A program made the translations under genes and the position numbers. Below, piece after piece: positions 36,105 through 48,101 of a stretch of DNA of 64,000 nt. The stretch covers positions 744,001-808,000 of the forward strand of contig MU270022.1 in NCBI GenBank assembly GCA_021432635.1, in the 5' to 3' direction. The stretch is from Thozetella sp. PMI_491. Lineage: Eukaryota > Ascomycota > Sordariomycetes > Chaetosphaeriales > Chaetosphaeriaceae. The notes under the pieces were generated by a model. It saw nothing but the letters and a program-made list of their open reading frames with translations, had not been told where the DNA came from and ran no database searches. How positions within the stretch are numbered: position 1 is the first letter of the stretch; each line of letters opens with the position of its first letter.

Positions 36105-37647
36105 TCACAAAAGGACCACTGGGTATCTAAAGGCTGATCTGGGTTTAATCGGCCGCTTGTCCCGCGCGAGGTGAGATGGTTCCATGTTTTGGCCGAAAGA
36201 GGTCTCCGAGACAGAATCCTGTTTCCATTCCTGGGACAAAAGATCAGCACTTTTGATGAGGATGTCGGATCTCCAAGTTTCGTGGATCTTTCGGAGTCTG
36301 CCGACAATTAGTCGACGGTGAGCGCCGACGAGCGAAGACATGCCAACTACAACGAGAGGCCAGCATAGAATACCGTTGGCTATAGAGGAGTGAGGCAGCA
36401 GGCCGAGATGTCTGATGAACTCGGCCACAAGTTCTTGGATATTTGCGCACTGGTGTGCAAGCTGTGACCCCATGATCTCTCTGACGTGAATAAGACATGC
36501 AAGTCGGAATAATTCCGAGACGATGGCCTGCTCTCTGGCTATAGGGTCATCCTGGCCTGGGGTAGGCGGCAGCCAATCATCTAGGTATGCTTCAATCGCT
36601 CTTAGCTCCGCGGCAACATTCTCATCTGGCGAGACAGCCTTGCCGCTTGTAAGCGTGGCCACCTTAAGAATAATGGAAAAGACCTCGCGGCACCGAGATC
36701 CAAGAAGAATGTCTTGACGACATGTGTCCGCGAAGACCGGCGATTTGAAGACTTGCGGGGCTAAATCGAGACGCAATTTGTGGCCGTGGGAGAAAGCCGT
36801 CAAGGAAAAGAAGTAGCAAAATATCTCAAACAGGAGACCTCTCAAACGGGAATTAGGCGTAGTCGAAAATGATCGGCGGTGGCAGAGACTTGCTGCTGCA
36901 TTGATATGAGGTAGAATCCTGTCCGTGTCGCTGAAGTTTACAGACTATTCACCCGTTAGGTCGCGAGAAGCTTTTCGATTAGTTTGAGAGGGATGTCTAC
37001 CTCATGCATACAGAGTAGTATAACGGCCAGTAATATATCATCTCCTACTCGCCCGAATTAGTAGCTACTAGCTCCCCTGAGAGCGACGTCGCCGTACCGG
37101 TAGAGGTGCTTGGCCCAGGTTGCACCAACTCGCTATCGAGTGCTGAGCGAATACCAAGCACTGCTTGGCCGTATAGCCCGTGCGTTAGACTTGCGATGCC
37201 GGAGCTTGCAAGCTGGTATTTTCCGTAGTCACCCGCGGCCAGCGCTAAGACGCAGGTGAGGACTAACGGGTTGCGGATGGCGACGGGCATGATGAGATCG
37301 ACACAAGCAGCACGCCTCTCCTCACCGCCCATCGTGATCCACAGGGGAGCGGTTGCACAGAAGTGCGACATCAGCGTCTCCTTAATAGATGCCGACGGCG
37401 CGGCGAAGACAACGAAGTGAGGGCGCATTTCTTGGGGCACCATATAGTCCTTGTTAAACTGGCGTCGGCGACGGGCCATGGGCTGTTTCGGCTCGTCACG
37501 CTGCCAAGAGCAGGGGAGATTTCTGTCTAGGCATGCCCTACACATGGGGTGCTGCTCGTCGCATTTCTTCCTGCGCTGGCGACATTGCTGGCATCCGGAT
37601 TTGGAACGCTGGATATGCCGAGTCGCTACTCCGATAGCGTCATCCAT
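36105..37647 (-). CDS. Zn2Cys6 transcription factor
   Basis: Three exons, 37647-37098, 37044-37001, 36944-36105, 477 residues. The binuclear zinc cluster is complete: Cys 19, 22, 29, 36, 39, 46 (C-x2-C-x6-C-x6-C-x2-C-x6-C) with the basic RQRRKK between. A basic linker (ARRRRQ, about 58-63) follows, then a helical fungal-specific regulatory domain of the Fungal_trans_2 type (ALAAGDYGKYQLASSGIASL; ILLAVILLCMHESVNFSDTDRILPHINAAASL). The 53-bp intron at 37097-37045, with a CTAAT branch site, explains what first looks like a frameshift. It is a nuclear DNA-binding regulator and a candidate controller of neighbouring metabolic genes. Its promoter region runs into an assembly gap. Confidence 0.92.
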
Positions 37648-38075
37648 TTTGATAAAGAAATATGATCGAGAGCATGGCAGTTCAGAAGTGCCTCCGTGAT
37701 TGACCCCGGCTATGAAATGTCTAACTATGGGGGGGGGNNNNNNNNNNNNNNNNNNNNNNNNNNNNNNNNNNNNNNNNNNNNNNNNNNNNNNNNNNNNNNN
37801 NNNNNNNNNNNNNNNNNGGGGGCAAAACCCTTGAGATTAGGCAAGTAACCTGAGTCATTAGCATCACGTGGCCATAAACTCGGACTAAACTGTGGGGGGC
37901 CCTGGCAGTTTAGTGGGGTAGAATGGCGCTACGGCGGATGTACAGTAGAACGTAGTTTCAGCCGCCCTGTTTGTTTATGGCCCTTTCTGCAGCTAGGTGT
38001 ATTGTGCCTCTCTGCTCGTTAGAAATTCTGGCATTTTTTTTTCTAAATGGGTTCTATCTGCAACTAGGTATTCGT
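37648..38075. other. Intergenic containing an assembly gap
   Basis: Holds the promoter of the Zn2Cys6 gene and the 3' flank of the P450 gene, interrupted by 80 N at 37738-37817. Missing sequence cannot be judged. Confidence 0.6.
37738..37817. other. Assembly gap, 80 N, between G homopolymers
   Basis: The N run is preceded by nine G and followed by five G. The gap was probably caused by a poly-G or high-GC tract the reads could not cross; 80 N may be an estimated or arbitrary size. Confidence 0.95.
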
Positions 38076-39750
38076 TTAATTCTCCAGCACAGCAACCCCT
38101 TGCTCCTTCTCCTCCCTCCTTTTCAGACTAACGTGAACTCCATTCTTGGAAAACAGCGCAATCGTGTAGTACTCTGTATATGGCCGATCATCCCGTGATT
38201 TGATCTCTTCGAAAGTTTGGGCCATGCGAACAATCATGTACGAAGCCTCGATCATTGCAAATTGCTCTACGGCGCGAAGTTAGATCAGGGGCCGCGGGAA
38301 GGATAGTAAGTTTCAAGAAAGAGATCATCAACTTACGGCCCAGACAAGTCCTTGGTCCGGCATTGAACGGCATGTATGCCCAACCCGGGCGTAAGCCGTC
38401 CCATCTCTCGGGCTTGAAGTCATCTACGTTTGGTCCGAAGATATCCTCCCGTCTATGCATGCTGTAGAGGTTAAAAAGCACGTTAGTGCCCTTTTTGACG
38501 AACAGTGGGGATTTGCCATCGGCTCCGCCGCCAACAGGTAAGGCAATGTCCCGGGCCGCTTGGCGTGTATTTGCGGGGATGACGGGGTGAATCCGCAGGG
38601 CTGAAGCAATCAGTGTCAGTCAACAGCCTTCAGGTTGGGCTCTCTTACATTCGTTGATGCACCAATTTAGCCAAGGCATTGCCTTGAAGTGAGCCTCAGT
38701 AGGCTGTTGATCCGGCCCAACGACATCGAGGGTTTCGGATCGAAGCTTTGCATAGACCTCTGGGTGTCTCGCTAGCATGAAAAATAGATTGCCTAGGAGC
38801 GCCGCAGTGGTGTCCCGGCTAGCTAACAGTATATTGAGAAGCTGGTCCCGTAAAACCTGGCGGTCGTCGGTAAACTGCGCGAGCTCAGTCAAAAAGTTGT
38901 ATTCGTCGCCGCCCTCTGGGTGTCGGCTACTCTTCTTCTCACGTCTCCGCAAAGCTTCGTCGACGTATTGATCTACAAACCTCCAGGCGCGATCGCGGGA
39001 GGGTATAATCTCTGCGTTGGAAGAGAATGGGTATAACGGCCCGAGTTGAATCTTCCGGACAGCATCGGTACAACAGTGCAGATAATCTTCAGCAAATTGC
39101 CGCTCGTTCTTGGAAGATGTGGTAGGATCAAGAGTGTTTGTGCTTCTTCCCATCAAGAAATCGGTTGCGACGTCTAGCGTGAGGTCATAAAAGAGCTCGC
39201 GCAAATCGACAGATGAGCCGTCTTTGGGGATGTGTTGGAGAAACAACTGGAAGTACTTCTCGAAGCGACCAAGCATGGGGCCCATGTTCTGGCGTGTGAA
39301 CAGAGGACGTAACAAAGCTCGCTGGTGGGACCATTTTGGCCCGTCGGTCACAAAGATGCCATCTCCGAACAGGGTTGTCAAGGCCTTAACGCGAATCCCG
39401 GGCATTTGAAATGCATCAAAGCTGGTAGAGAATACTTCTTTCGCATTTTCACTGTCGATCGTATGTACCGTCTGGTAGAGCAATCGCTTATTTACATAAG
39501 TGTTGCCGAAGGTGCGGAAACGTTCTAGAGTGACACGCATATACTCGTTGTTTTTGGCTCGTTTTATAGTTTCTAGGAGGAAGGAGAGGCCTATGACTGG
39601 GTCGCCACCTTTCGCAAAGCTCTGGGCGGGACGGCATCCATGCTTCTTGGCAAACTGTGCTGACTGATATGCGCTCCGTGCGTATTGAATGCTTGAATAG
39701 GCCAAGATCAAGCCGATGAAGGCTAAGAAAATAGGAGAAGAATAGAACAT
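38076..39750 (-). CDS. Cytochrome P450, CYP52-like (alkane/fatty-acid hydroxylase group)
   Basis: Three exons, 39750-38649, 38600-38337, 38266-38076, 518 residues. N-terminal membrane anchor (4-20), then the P450 fold: I-helix ASRDTTA (310-316), E-x-x-R in NESLRIHP, DDFKPERW, and the haem loop FNAGPRTCLGQQFA with Cys453, restored across the intron at 38336. LRIHPVIPANTRQAARDIALPVGGGADG and VKKGTNVLFNLYSMHRR are characteristic of CYP52 and related fungal omega-hydroxylases. The usual A-G-R-D-T-T has Ser311 in place of Gly. ER membrane, needs P450 reductase. The substrate is inferred to be a fatty acid, alkane or acyl chain. Divergent from the A-T-C enzyme at 41646. Confidence 0.92.
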
Positions 39751-41645
39751 GATGGTTAACTTAGGAAGGAGGGTGGCAATGCTTATGTGCGGGTCAGAAG
39801 TATCAAGTGCCCATGAAGGGGTAATGTGGTTCAAGACTATTGTATTGCTCGGGATAGTCCGGCTGAGTTTTATACATAAGTGGACGTTCTCTGACATCAG
39901 GAGCGGCGAGGATTGCGAAAAAGCCTATGGGTATAGGTGTAAATCAAGGGAGGGTGACAAAAATAGGCCTTGGTAACGACGGGAGCAGAAGTTAGCACTG
40001 CCCCCCTGAGCAGCATGATAATACCATAAGCGAGGTGCAATTCCAAGGCACGATGTATTCAATAGTGTCACATGTAAAACGCTAACGGGAAGATTGCTGA
40101 CCCTTGCCCTGCAACCTGTCGATGAGACGGGCTACGTCGTCAGCTGAGCCCGCTATCCCGAGCAAAGAGGAAATGTCTCGCACATGGCTGTAGCTCTATA
40201 ATGCGGAAGTGCGGGAGCAAATCCGACGTAAATCTCGCCACCAAGTTAACTAGTCTATACGATATACGTGCTATCACACTAAGCTCTCCACTCCTACTTG
40301 TCGGTGCTAATACCTGGTGTGTTGCCCCATATAAAGATGACGCGAGCTAAGCGCTGAAGTGGATAATATCTTTCACTAATACAGAACCCTCTTTCTCGAC
40401 ATCAATGGAGGGTGGGAGGGGATAGCCTCATGAAACCCTCAGAATCTGGATGCTCACGCCCCTGAGTTCTAACATCTCCGCCACGACTGTCATATAGTTC
40501 AGCTTGGCCTCAAACTAAACCCCTATTGTGAACCGAGATGTCTTGGTTGTTCACTGATTTGTATAAGATACAACGCTATACTGCCCTAAAATATTGGCTG
40601 GGGGCGAGGCTTTCACGATGGCACGCATATCCTGCGGCAGGCCTGCAGCGCCACGAAATAGTGGTGGGGAGAAAACAAGACTATTTTCTATAGTTTAAGA
40701 CAAAAGGCCCCGGCCCAGGAACGATCCGGCAGGAACAGGGCGAGGTAAAGCAACTAGTCAAGTGCGCCTCAGCCAAATTTAGATATTGGTGAAAATAGTT
40801 AGCAATTCAGTCAGGGCGAATGAATGAGGCACATCAGTAGAGGACCTTTACTCACAGGTATTCGGTAAGAAATTCTCCACGATCCAGGTATAGCTCCGAA
40901 GGTGCCGCCACGATGACTACAGTGACAACGGGTGCTCGGTGAACATTATTTTTACTTCATCTAATCGTGCTCACTAAGATACGCATTGTCTGACGAGAGA
41001 AACTTGAGGATATTCTGTGAAATGAAACAGTGAATGCCGGTCTTCTGACCTCTCTACCACCAAGGCTGACTACGCCCCGCTGTGTGACTAGACGGCCAAG
41101 TTCGGTACGCTATTACTTGGCTCATCGACTATCAAAACATGTCAGCCGCCACACGTTTGGCACCTGGAGGTATTGGGGTTGGTGACGTAGACACACAACT
41201 CATTTGCTACCCTAGGTAGGGATGAAACTTGGCACGCTGGAAAGAGTGCCTTACGCGTCGGCTGATGGCTGAGGAGGTATAATTATCGTTTACAGTGACT
41301 CCGCGCCCGACCGAATGCGGCCCAATAGCGCCCCTGTACCGGACGCAGGGGCCAACGGATCCTGCATACAGCGTATAGGATCGCGTAAAGTTGCCGCTGC
41401 AATGGGCAGGCTGGGTTGGGTGGTCAGCACTAGAGTTGCTAGCGGGGCGCGGGAGGCGCCGACCGCTTTCTGGAAACGAGAATAGTTCGTTGGGGGCCAG
41501 GGTGGCTGACGCATACGACCGCTTTGTTGATTGGGAAAGAGCTATGGCGTTTTGTGAGGCCGGCACTTATTTCTTAATGGCCATAGAAACATGCGGGTTT
41601 CTCAATGGCCGTCGTACCTCGCGCCCAAGAGAAACAACCGCAACC
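39751..41645. promoter_or_regulatory. Long divergent interval, P450 / A-T-C enzyme
   Basis: About 1.9 kb between two divergent starts. No supported gene. The A-T-C frame is open upstream to a TTG at 41391 but the first in-frame ATG with a good context is at 41646. Should carry both promoters. Confidence 0.45.
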
Positions 41646-44600
41646 ATGGCAAACTCTATCATGAGCTCCGAGCTGTTGGGGGAGGCAGCCATTGATGTTG
41701 ACAAGTCGTACTGGTCTCTGTTTTTCGAAGCAGCAGAGAAGCATCCCGAACGCGAGGCAGTGGTATCCTTATGGCAAAATGACCCGAACGACCCTGAAAA
41801 AGGCCTCCGATGGACATATGCCGATATTTTGAGGCTTTCCGAAAAGGTTGCACAATGGCTTGCCTCCAAAGGCTGCCGTCCCGGCCAGACCCTGGCTGCC
41901 TTCTTGGAGAATTCTGCGGAGTGGGCCCTCTTTCTCTGGGCAACTGCGCGGCTGGGCATGACCTTTGTCCCCTTGGATCCTCTCTCACTGAAGAACGACG
42001 GTGCATTCCTGGTCAGAAGCGTCTCTCCGTCAGTGATCGTTCTAAGCGACCAGGATTCGATAACCACTTTTCAAGCAGTCGCCCGATCAGCCCTCCCAAC
42101 TGGAACGATATGTATTTCCTCTACCAGCTGCCCACCCGAGGGTTGGGTAGCGATACAAGATATTATCAATGCGCCAGCTGAGGGCTTGGCAGAGAAGCCT
42201 CCATCTTTGTATGATCAAGTCAACAACGCACCGGCTATCATCTTTTTTACCAGCGGGACTACCGGAGTTCCGAAAGGATGCGCGCATGAAGCAAAAAATA
42301 TCTGGTCTGCAACGTGGGACTGGGAGCCCCCCACGTCTTGTCCCGACCGTTGGCTCTTACATACGCCCGTGTCCCACGTTCTGGGCTGCAATCACGCCCT
42401 TCGTATGTTTCGCGCCGGCGGCACCGTTGTCTTCCCAAGCAGACGGTTTAACGTGGATGCTTCGCTCTTTGCCCTCAAGCAAGAGAAGTGCACCAAGATG
42501 GCAGCAGTGCCTACTTTGGTGCGGGCTTTGTTGGCCAACAAGAACTTCCCGGGCAAAGACGAGCTATCGCTAGTCTATATTACCATGGGTGCAACTTTGA
42601 TAACACCCGAGGATATCCGGACCTGCAAGGAAGGCCTCGGTGCAAAGTACGTTGTTCAGGGCTTCGGTATGACGGAGGGGATGCCCTTGGCGTGCTGGAA
42701 AGCCGACGACCCATTGCTTGCGCAACACGGCGGTTGTCATCCTGGCGTCGGAAAGGTCCTCCGAGGCGCAAACCTCAGAATCTGCGAGCCAGGCTCTACT
42801 ACCGTTTTGGGCCGGAACCAAGTTGGGGAGCTTCACGCCGGTGGCACGTCTGTCATATCCGGTTACCTCCACGGCGTGGACGCTGATAAGTTCTATGATG
42901 ATAAAAATGGCCGCTGGATCAAGACCGGCGACCAAGCCATCATTGACGATGACGGCGTGTTGCACATTCTCGGCCGGTACAAGGATCTCATCATCCGCGG
43001 GGGAGAAAACATCGCGCCTGCGAAAATCGAAGCTGCAATATCGGAGATCCCTGGCATTTCAGTAAGACACCTAGGCTTGTGTATAGTATCCGTCACATAA
43101 CAAACAACTAACGCCCTTTCCAGGTCCAAGTAGTAGGGTGCACCGACAGCATTGCCGGCCAAGTCCCTGTCGCCGTTATCAATGGCCCTCCGTCAATTTC
43201 AAAGGCGGAAGTTCGTGAAAAGGCGCAGCAGCTCGGCTCCATGTTTGCTCTTGATGGTGTCTACTGGCTGAAAGAACTTGGACTGGATTCGTTCCCCGTA
43301 ACCTCGATCAATAAGATCAAAAAGCAAGTCCTAAGGGACTTAGTTGAGAGTCTCAGATCCTCCTCTTCCGAAATTAACAGGACCACAAAGAACGGAACTC
43401 AAGTCAATGGCACTCATGGACTCTCACCTCCACCTGACGCGCCAAACTCAACTAGCAATACTCCCTTTACGCCCGGTCAATTAAAAAATGGCATTGAGTC
43501 TGCTCAATCTGACAAGATCGCTCTTGTGAATGGAAACAATAAGAAACACGACAACCAGGCTCACTCTTACCCTGTCAAGCTCTCGCCAGAGCATTCAGTC
43601 CACAATTGTGGTCTCCAGAACCAGGAGCTAGCAGTCGTCTCCCAGCCCATTCCTCTTGAACTTAAAGCCTCATTATCGATAAGCGGCAACTCGGGCGCCT
43701 CGGCCGACTTAGAGTCGTCGCTCGTCTCTATTCTCGAAGATCTCCTGGGGCAGGCGCCTGGACTCGATGATGACATCTTGACTCTTGCCGACAGCATCAC
43801 AGTCATGAGATACTGCGACAGGATTTTCAAGACGCTCGAGTTAAAGCTCTATCTCCAGGACGTCCTGGAGATGAAAACTATCAGAGAACAGGCAGGCCTT
43901 CTAATGCGAAGAAAGCTTGGAGTGACTACCACAAAACGACCGATGGGGAAAGAGGCACTAGACTTGGAAACAGTTGTCTTCGCCAATGGAGACTTGGACC
44001 GTCTGGCTGACATCAAAGAGATGGCCTTTGCGGTCTTGGGTCTCCATGATCTCTCCTTAGAAGATGTCGAGGCTCTCATTCCAATCAAGTCATTCTTCCA
44101 CAACTCGGTTCAGGGGTGCCGCCCGCAGTCGTGGCACCATCGCATGGTTATTAAAGCCATTGATACTACGCCTGAACAAGTTCGCGCCGCCATCGTATCT
44201 GCATTGCAAAGCAGACAGAATTTTCGGGCTTTGTTCTGTCTCCTAGGCGATGGAACACCGTTCCATGTAATTGTCAAGCTAACCGAAGGTCTTCTCAATC
44301 TCTTGATACGAGAAGTTCAAGTTGAAGACTCTCGGGCACTGGAAATGCTCGAGAAAAACGGTTCAGCCGAGACATTTTCTTCCGTCTTGATGTTTCGCGC
44401 GACCATCATCTCGATGCCGGGTTCGAACAACACCCACATCCTCTTTGACTACAACCACAGTGTCTTCGACATTGTAACCCTGCAAGCATGGTACCACGAT
44501 CTAGACGTTCTCCTTGAAAACTCGAACGCAGCACTCCCAGAATACACGCCGTTCAAGTGGTACGCAGATATGGCGTATATGTATGACCGCAGCCCGCTAG

Positions 44601-45584
44601 CACAGATCTCCACCCAGTTCTATGTTAGACAACTACAGAATATAAGCACCAATTGGAAGCAAGCATTATGGCCACCTCAGAAGGCTCCCGGCTGGATCAT
44701 AGGTCGCGATACCGATTCAAGCCTCTTCCCAATGCGCGATGCGAAACGGAAGGCTATCTGGGGATATACTCCTCCTGTCCAAGAACTTGGGGCGAAGGTT
44801 GTAGGTTTCATGGCGGACTGCCCGGCCTTGGATCTGCTCCGAACCCAGCACGCCGTCCCACCTAAAATTGTCGTGCAAACAGCAGTCAAGTTGTTCAACA
44901 TACATATAACCGGCCAGCCTTTCGCTTTCTTCACGGTCTTGGACGACGCACGTAGATGGCCGTTCGTCCCGGACTGGATTGCCCAAAACTTACCTCCAGC
45001 TGCCAGCGTCGCGGGTCCTACAATTGAAGGAGTGATGAGTATAACCCACATTGATGTAGAAAGCAGCGAGACGGTTGCTGAGCTGCTCATGCGCGTAGCC
45101 GACGAGTGGTCGACGGCTCGCAAGCATGCTCAGGCGCCCTGGCCGGAGATATACGCAAATCTCGGCAATCCTAATAAATGGCTGGGTGTGACTTCCTGTT
45201 CTCGCCAGTCTATTACATGGGATTCCAGTCTTCAGCTCTTGGAGGGTGAGAAGATCAAGTCCCTCTCAAGACACGACTGGCCTGACTGGTAAGCTTTCCC
45301 CCCCAACGATTCGAATAGTAGCTGACTGCAGGGGAAGTGGCGTTTTCTGGAATGGCGTACAGATCGATGCCGACCATCTGGCAGTTACAGGAACCTGGGA
45401 TACAGCCCAGATGAGCGAGGTGGAATTCACATCACATGTGGAGCGAGTTGGTTGGTTTGTGAACCATCTCACAAGACCAGATAACCTCGGCCGACCTCTC
45501 AGAGAGGTGTTCCAGGAAGCAGTTTCTCAGAGTCTCGGACAAGGCAAGGGAGGAGAAGGCGTCAAACCTTGGATTCGTAACTAG
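41646..45584 (+). CDS. NRPS-like enzyme: adenylation - carrier protein - condensation-type domain
   Basis: Three exons, 41646-43061, 43124-45288, 45332-45584, 1277 residues. The start is the ATG in CAACCATGG. Adenylation domain about 20-545: P-loop FFTSGTTGVPKGC (about 199-211), GFGMTEG (about 339), KTGDQ (about 426), GRYKDLIIRGGENIAPAKIE (about 443) and a catalytic Lys near 538 (NKIKKQ). These are closest in style to acyl-CoA-ligase-type A domains. After a Asn/Ser/Thr-rich linker comes a carrier domain with Ser in LADSITVM (about 694) for 4'-phosphopantetheine. The C-terminal part (about 780-1277) looks like a condensation/acyltransferase domain; its HHxxxDG motif is reduced to NHSVFDI (about 916), keeping the catalytic His and Asp. 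It would activate one acid and pass it to an amine or alcohol. No thioesterase or reductase domain. Confidence 0.85.
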
Positions 45585-45763
45585 CGATTTCTATGACTTA
45601 TGGAGTTTCTTCAACCTAAGATAACGCAGAGAATGAAAAGTCACCCTCTTTACTCATCCTTAAAAGTCGAGGTGTCCAGTTTATACCCTAAGATGTCTCA
45701 CACAGCCGCGTCATTTGGTGACACTGCTTCTTGCCTTAGCTATCTTGCCGTACCCGACAGCTG

Positions 45764-48101
45764 TCAACAATTGTCCGTACTCCTCTCAGCAAGCACCAGT
45801 TGCCCATTTTCCAGTCTGACAAGGACAGTCTTGGCACGACCCTCGACTTCCTTAAAGTTGGCCGCTGTTCCGACTGCCGCTCGCACGCTATCCGTGGCGG
45901 CTAGCATGCTAGACAAGGCTGAGCTCTTGACAATGGCCACTCTCAGGCGGTATGTCCATGCAACGGTAGCAGCAAGCAATATATATGACATCAGCATTTG
46001 CGCCGCGATGAAGGCCGCCCATGCCCACCGGATGTGGACATAAGTTTCGTCAACCCACGCCGTTCCTGAGGTGTAATTGGCCGTGTTCGCAGTGCGTATT
46101 CTACCAATCACTATTCAGTATGGACGTTTCATAGCACAAGAGGTGCCTCGGTGCCACACAAAGCCAACAGCCGCCAAGAGACGTGGCTGGACGAGGGCAA
46201 CGGTATAAGATCAACTCACCTATTCGTGACGCTCACTGCCGTACCATTGTAGTATGCCTCCAATCTTGCCATCTGGGTGTCAACGTCGCGAAGAGCCCAA
46301 TCCTCACCGTAGATTGATGAAGCCATAGACCTGTACTCCGCTGATGTATGCACGGCCAAGTCGCCATCACCTCCGTCCCACGCCATTGTGGCAAATAAAC
46401 CTTGGGCTAGCTCCATCGAAAGTATAGCTGCCAGATGCCGATCCACGCTGAATTTATGTGCATCATCGCTCGGGTCGCGAAAGAACGACTGACCTCGTGC
46501 GGCACCGTGGATGTCATCGCAGGCTACTGCGTCGGCCCCAAACTTCGAGTAATTGCAGGCGACGTTGTAGAGTCCCAGATTACCACTTACAGGATACGGG
46601 GAATAAGAGCTAACAATAATCTCGGTAGAGGAGTTCCCAGATGTAACGGCAGTGCTGTAGGTGTTGACGCACATGTGGAACAAGACCTCGACAGCCTGGA
46701 ACTGCCAGGGGGCTTCGTTGGTGCGGTTGATTCTCGGATACGAGACGTTCCCAGCATTGCTGTAGATGATATACAAGTGCCCAACACTGCTGAATCCAAG
46801 ATCTGAATCGTTAGAAAAGGAGATAGACGTATCCATCGGTGCGGAAAGATAAGAGTAGGCAACAGGAGTGCTGAGGCTGACGCCGTTTGGGAGGGAAGCA
46901 TTGTATGCGGTTGTGCCATTGTCGGCCACCACGTTCCAATGGACTGCGCCGGTCCAATCTGTGGAATTGGAGTTGGGAATTCTGGTTACATGTAAAAGTT
47001 TAGATATGTCTTGGACTCTGGCACATAATGCCAGGGAGTTGTATTTTGGAAATGTACAAGTTGCCGATGAGCACACAGCCTTAACAGAATCTTGCTGGCC
47101 GGAGAGCCCTGACTGGCTGGCAGAGATGGCGATCTCGAGACTAGCCTGGTCAAGCACATCGAACGCGTCAGATATAGAAACTCTGGCATCTCCGATAATT
47201 GCAGTGCTTCGAGTTGGATACTGAATCATCTGTTGCGTGATTGGGGAGGTGACAATACTCAGAAGAGAAAACACAGCAGCAAAGCTGACGAAGTGTCTAT
47301 TCCAATGGTCAGTGCCTAACTTAGTTCCTCAGATTCTGCAACATACTTCCACTTGAAGCGTCGAATTAATATCCAGGAGCCCCAGGTGCCTCGGCTCGCG
47401 GCATCGAGAACCTGGAAATCTGCCAACGGACGGCCAGATAAGCCGGCTGGACTCGAGGAGGCAAATATGTTCCACTTCCACTGACTTACGGCTTCTCCCA
47501 CAGGTACCATAAAAGCAGCTTTAGTACAGGTGGTGAGAAAAGCCAGGAGAGTGTTGAGCGTAATGTCCATGGGGAGGTTTGGCAACGCGTGGCCATCAAA
47601 AACAGCGAGGACAGTGACAATGACTACATCACATATTAGCAGCGTTTTCTGCAAAGAGGCGAACACATCACTGCCCATGAATGCCACTAAGCTGAAAACA
47701 CAGCATAGAATTTCAGCTAGCCACATTCTCCAATGCGGAGGTTTCTCCGGGTCGGGGTCTAAAGGAGGACGCGGCCGATCATTAGAAGTGCTCGCCGACT
47801 GTACCAAGGTTGTCGCCGTGTTTAGACTTGACCCATCACCTGGCTGCATCAAACTCAGAGAACAGGAAGGCAAGGCTTCTGGGAATTCGTGGATTTCCGT
47901 GCTGTGAGTGGTTGGAGGAGTCATGTCAATGCCACCATCTAATGTAGGCGAGTCTATAGACTCAGCGGCTAAGTTGCATGTCGCATGTATAGTTTGCGTT
48001 CCTTCAATATCGAGGAGGATGCCCCCTCCACCTCCTGTAGAGTGTCCTCCTTCCTTAGAACTTAGCAGTGAGGATGTAGCAGGAGAGACAGAATGATCCA
48101 T
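45764..48101 (-). CDS. DUF3176 fungal membrane protein
   Basis: Three exons, 48101-47347, 47296-46220, 46100-45764, 722 residues. A low-complexity Ser/Thr/Pro-rich N-terminus (1 to about 130, with a Gly run) precedes PPHWRMWLAEILCCVFSLVAF, then LAVFDGHALPNLPMDITLNTLLAFL and EAVSQWKWNIF, and RPLADFQVLDAASRGTWGS, all hallmarks of the DUF3176 family. A large outside-facing domain with about fifteen N-glycosylation sequons follows, and a last helix (WAAFIAAQMLMSYILLAATVAW) near the C-terminus. Function unknown in the whole family. Relative to typical members the loop between the first two hydrophobic segments has about 15 extra residues, which could be a missed in-frame intron. It converges on the A-T-C gene, 179 bp apart. 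Confidence 0.87.

Noticed and set aside
37045-37098. Apparent frameshift in the Zn2Cys6 gene
   Set aside because: A 53-bp intron with a canonical branch site and TAG acceptor restores the frame (PSTST-GDDILLAV).
41391-41645. N-terminal extension of the A-T-C enzyme by 85 codons
   Set aside because: It begins at TTG and contains no domain; the ATG at 41646 has a good context and precedes the conserved region.
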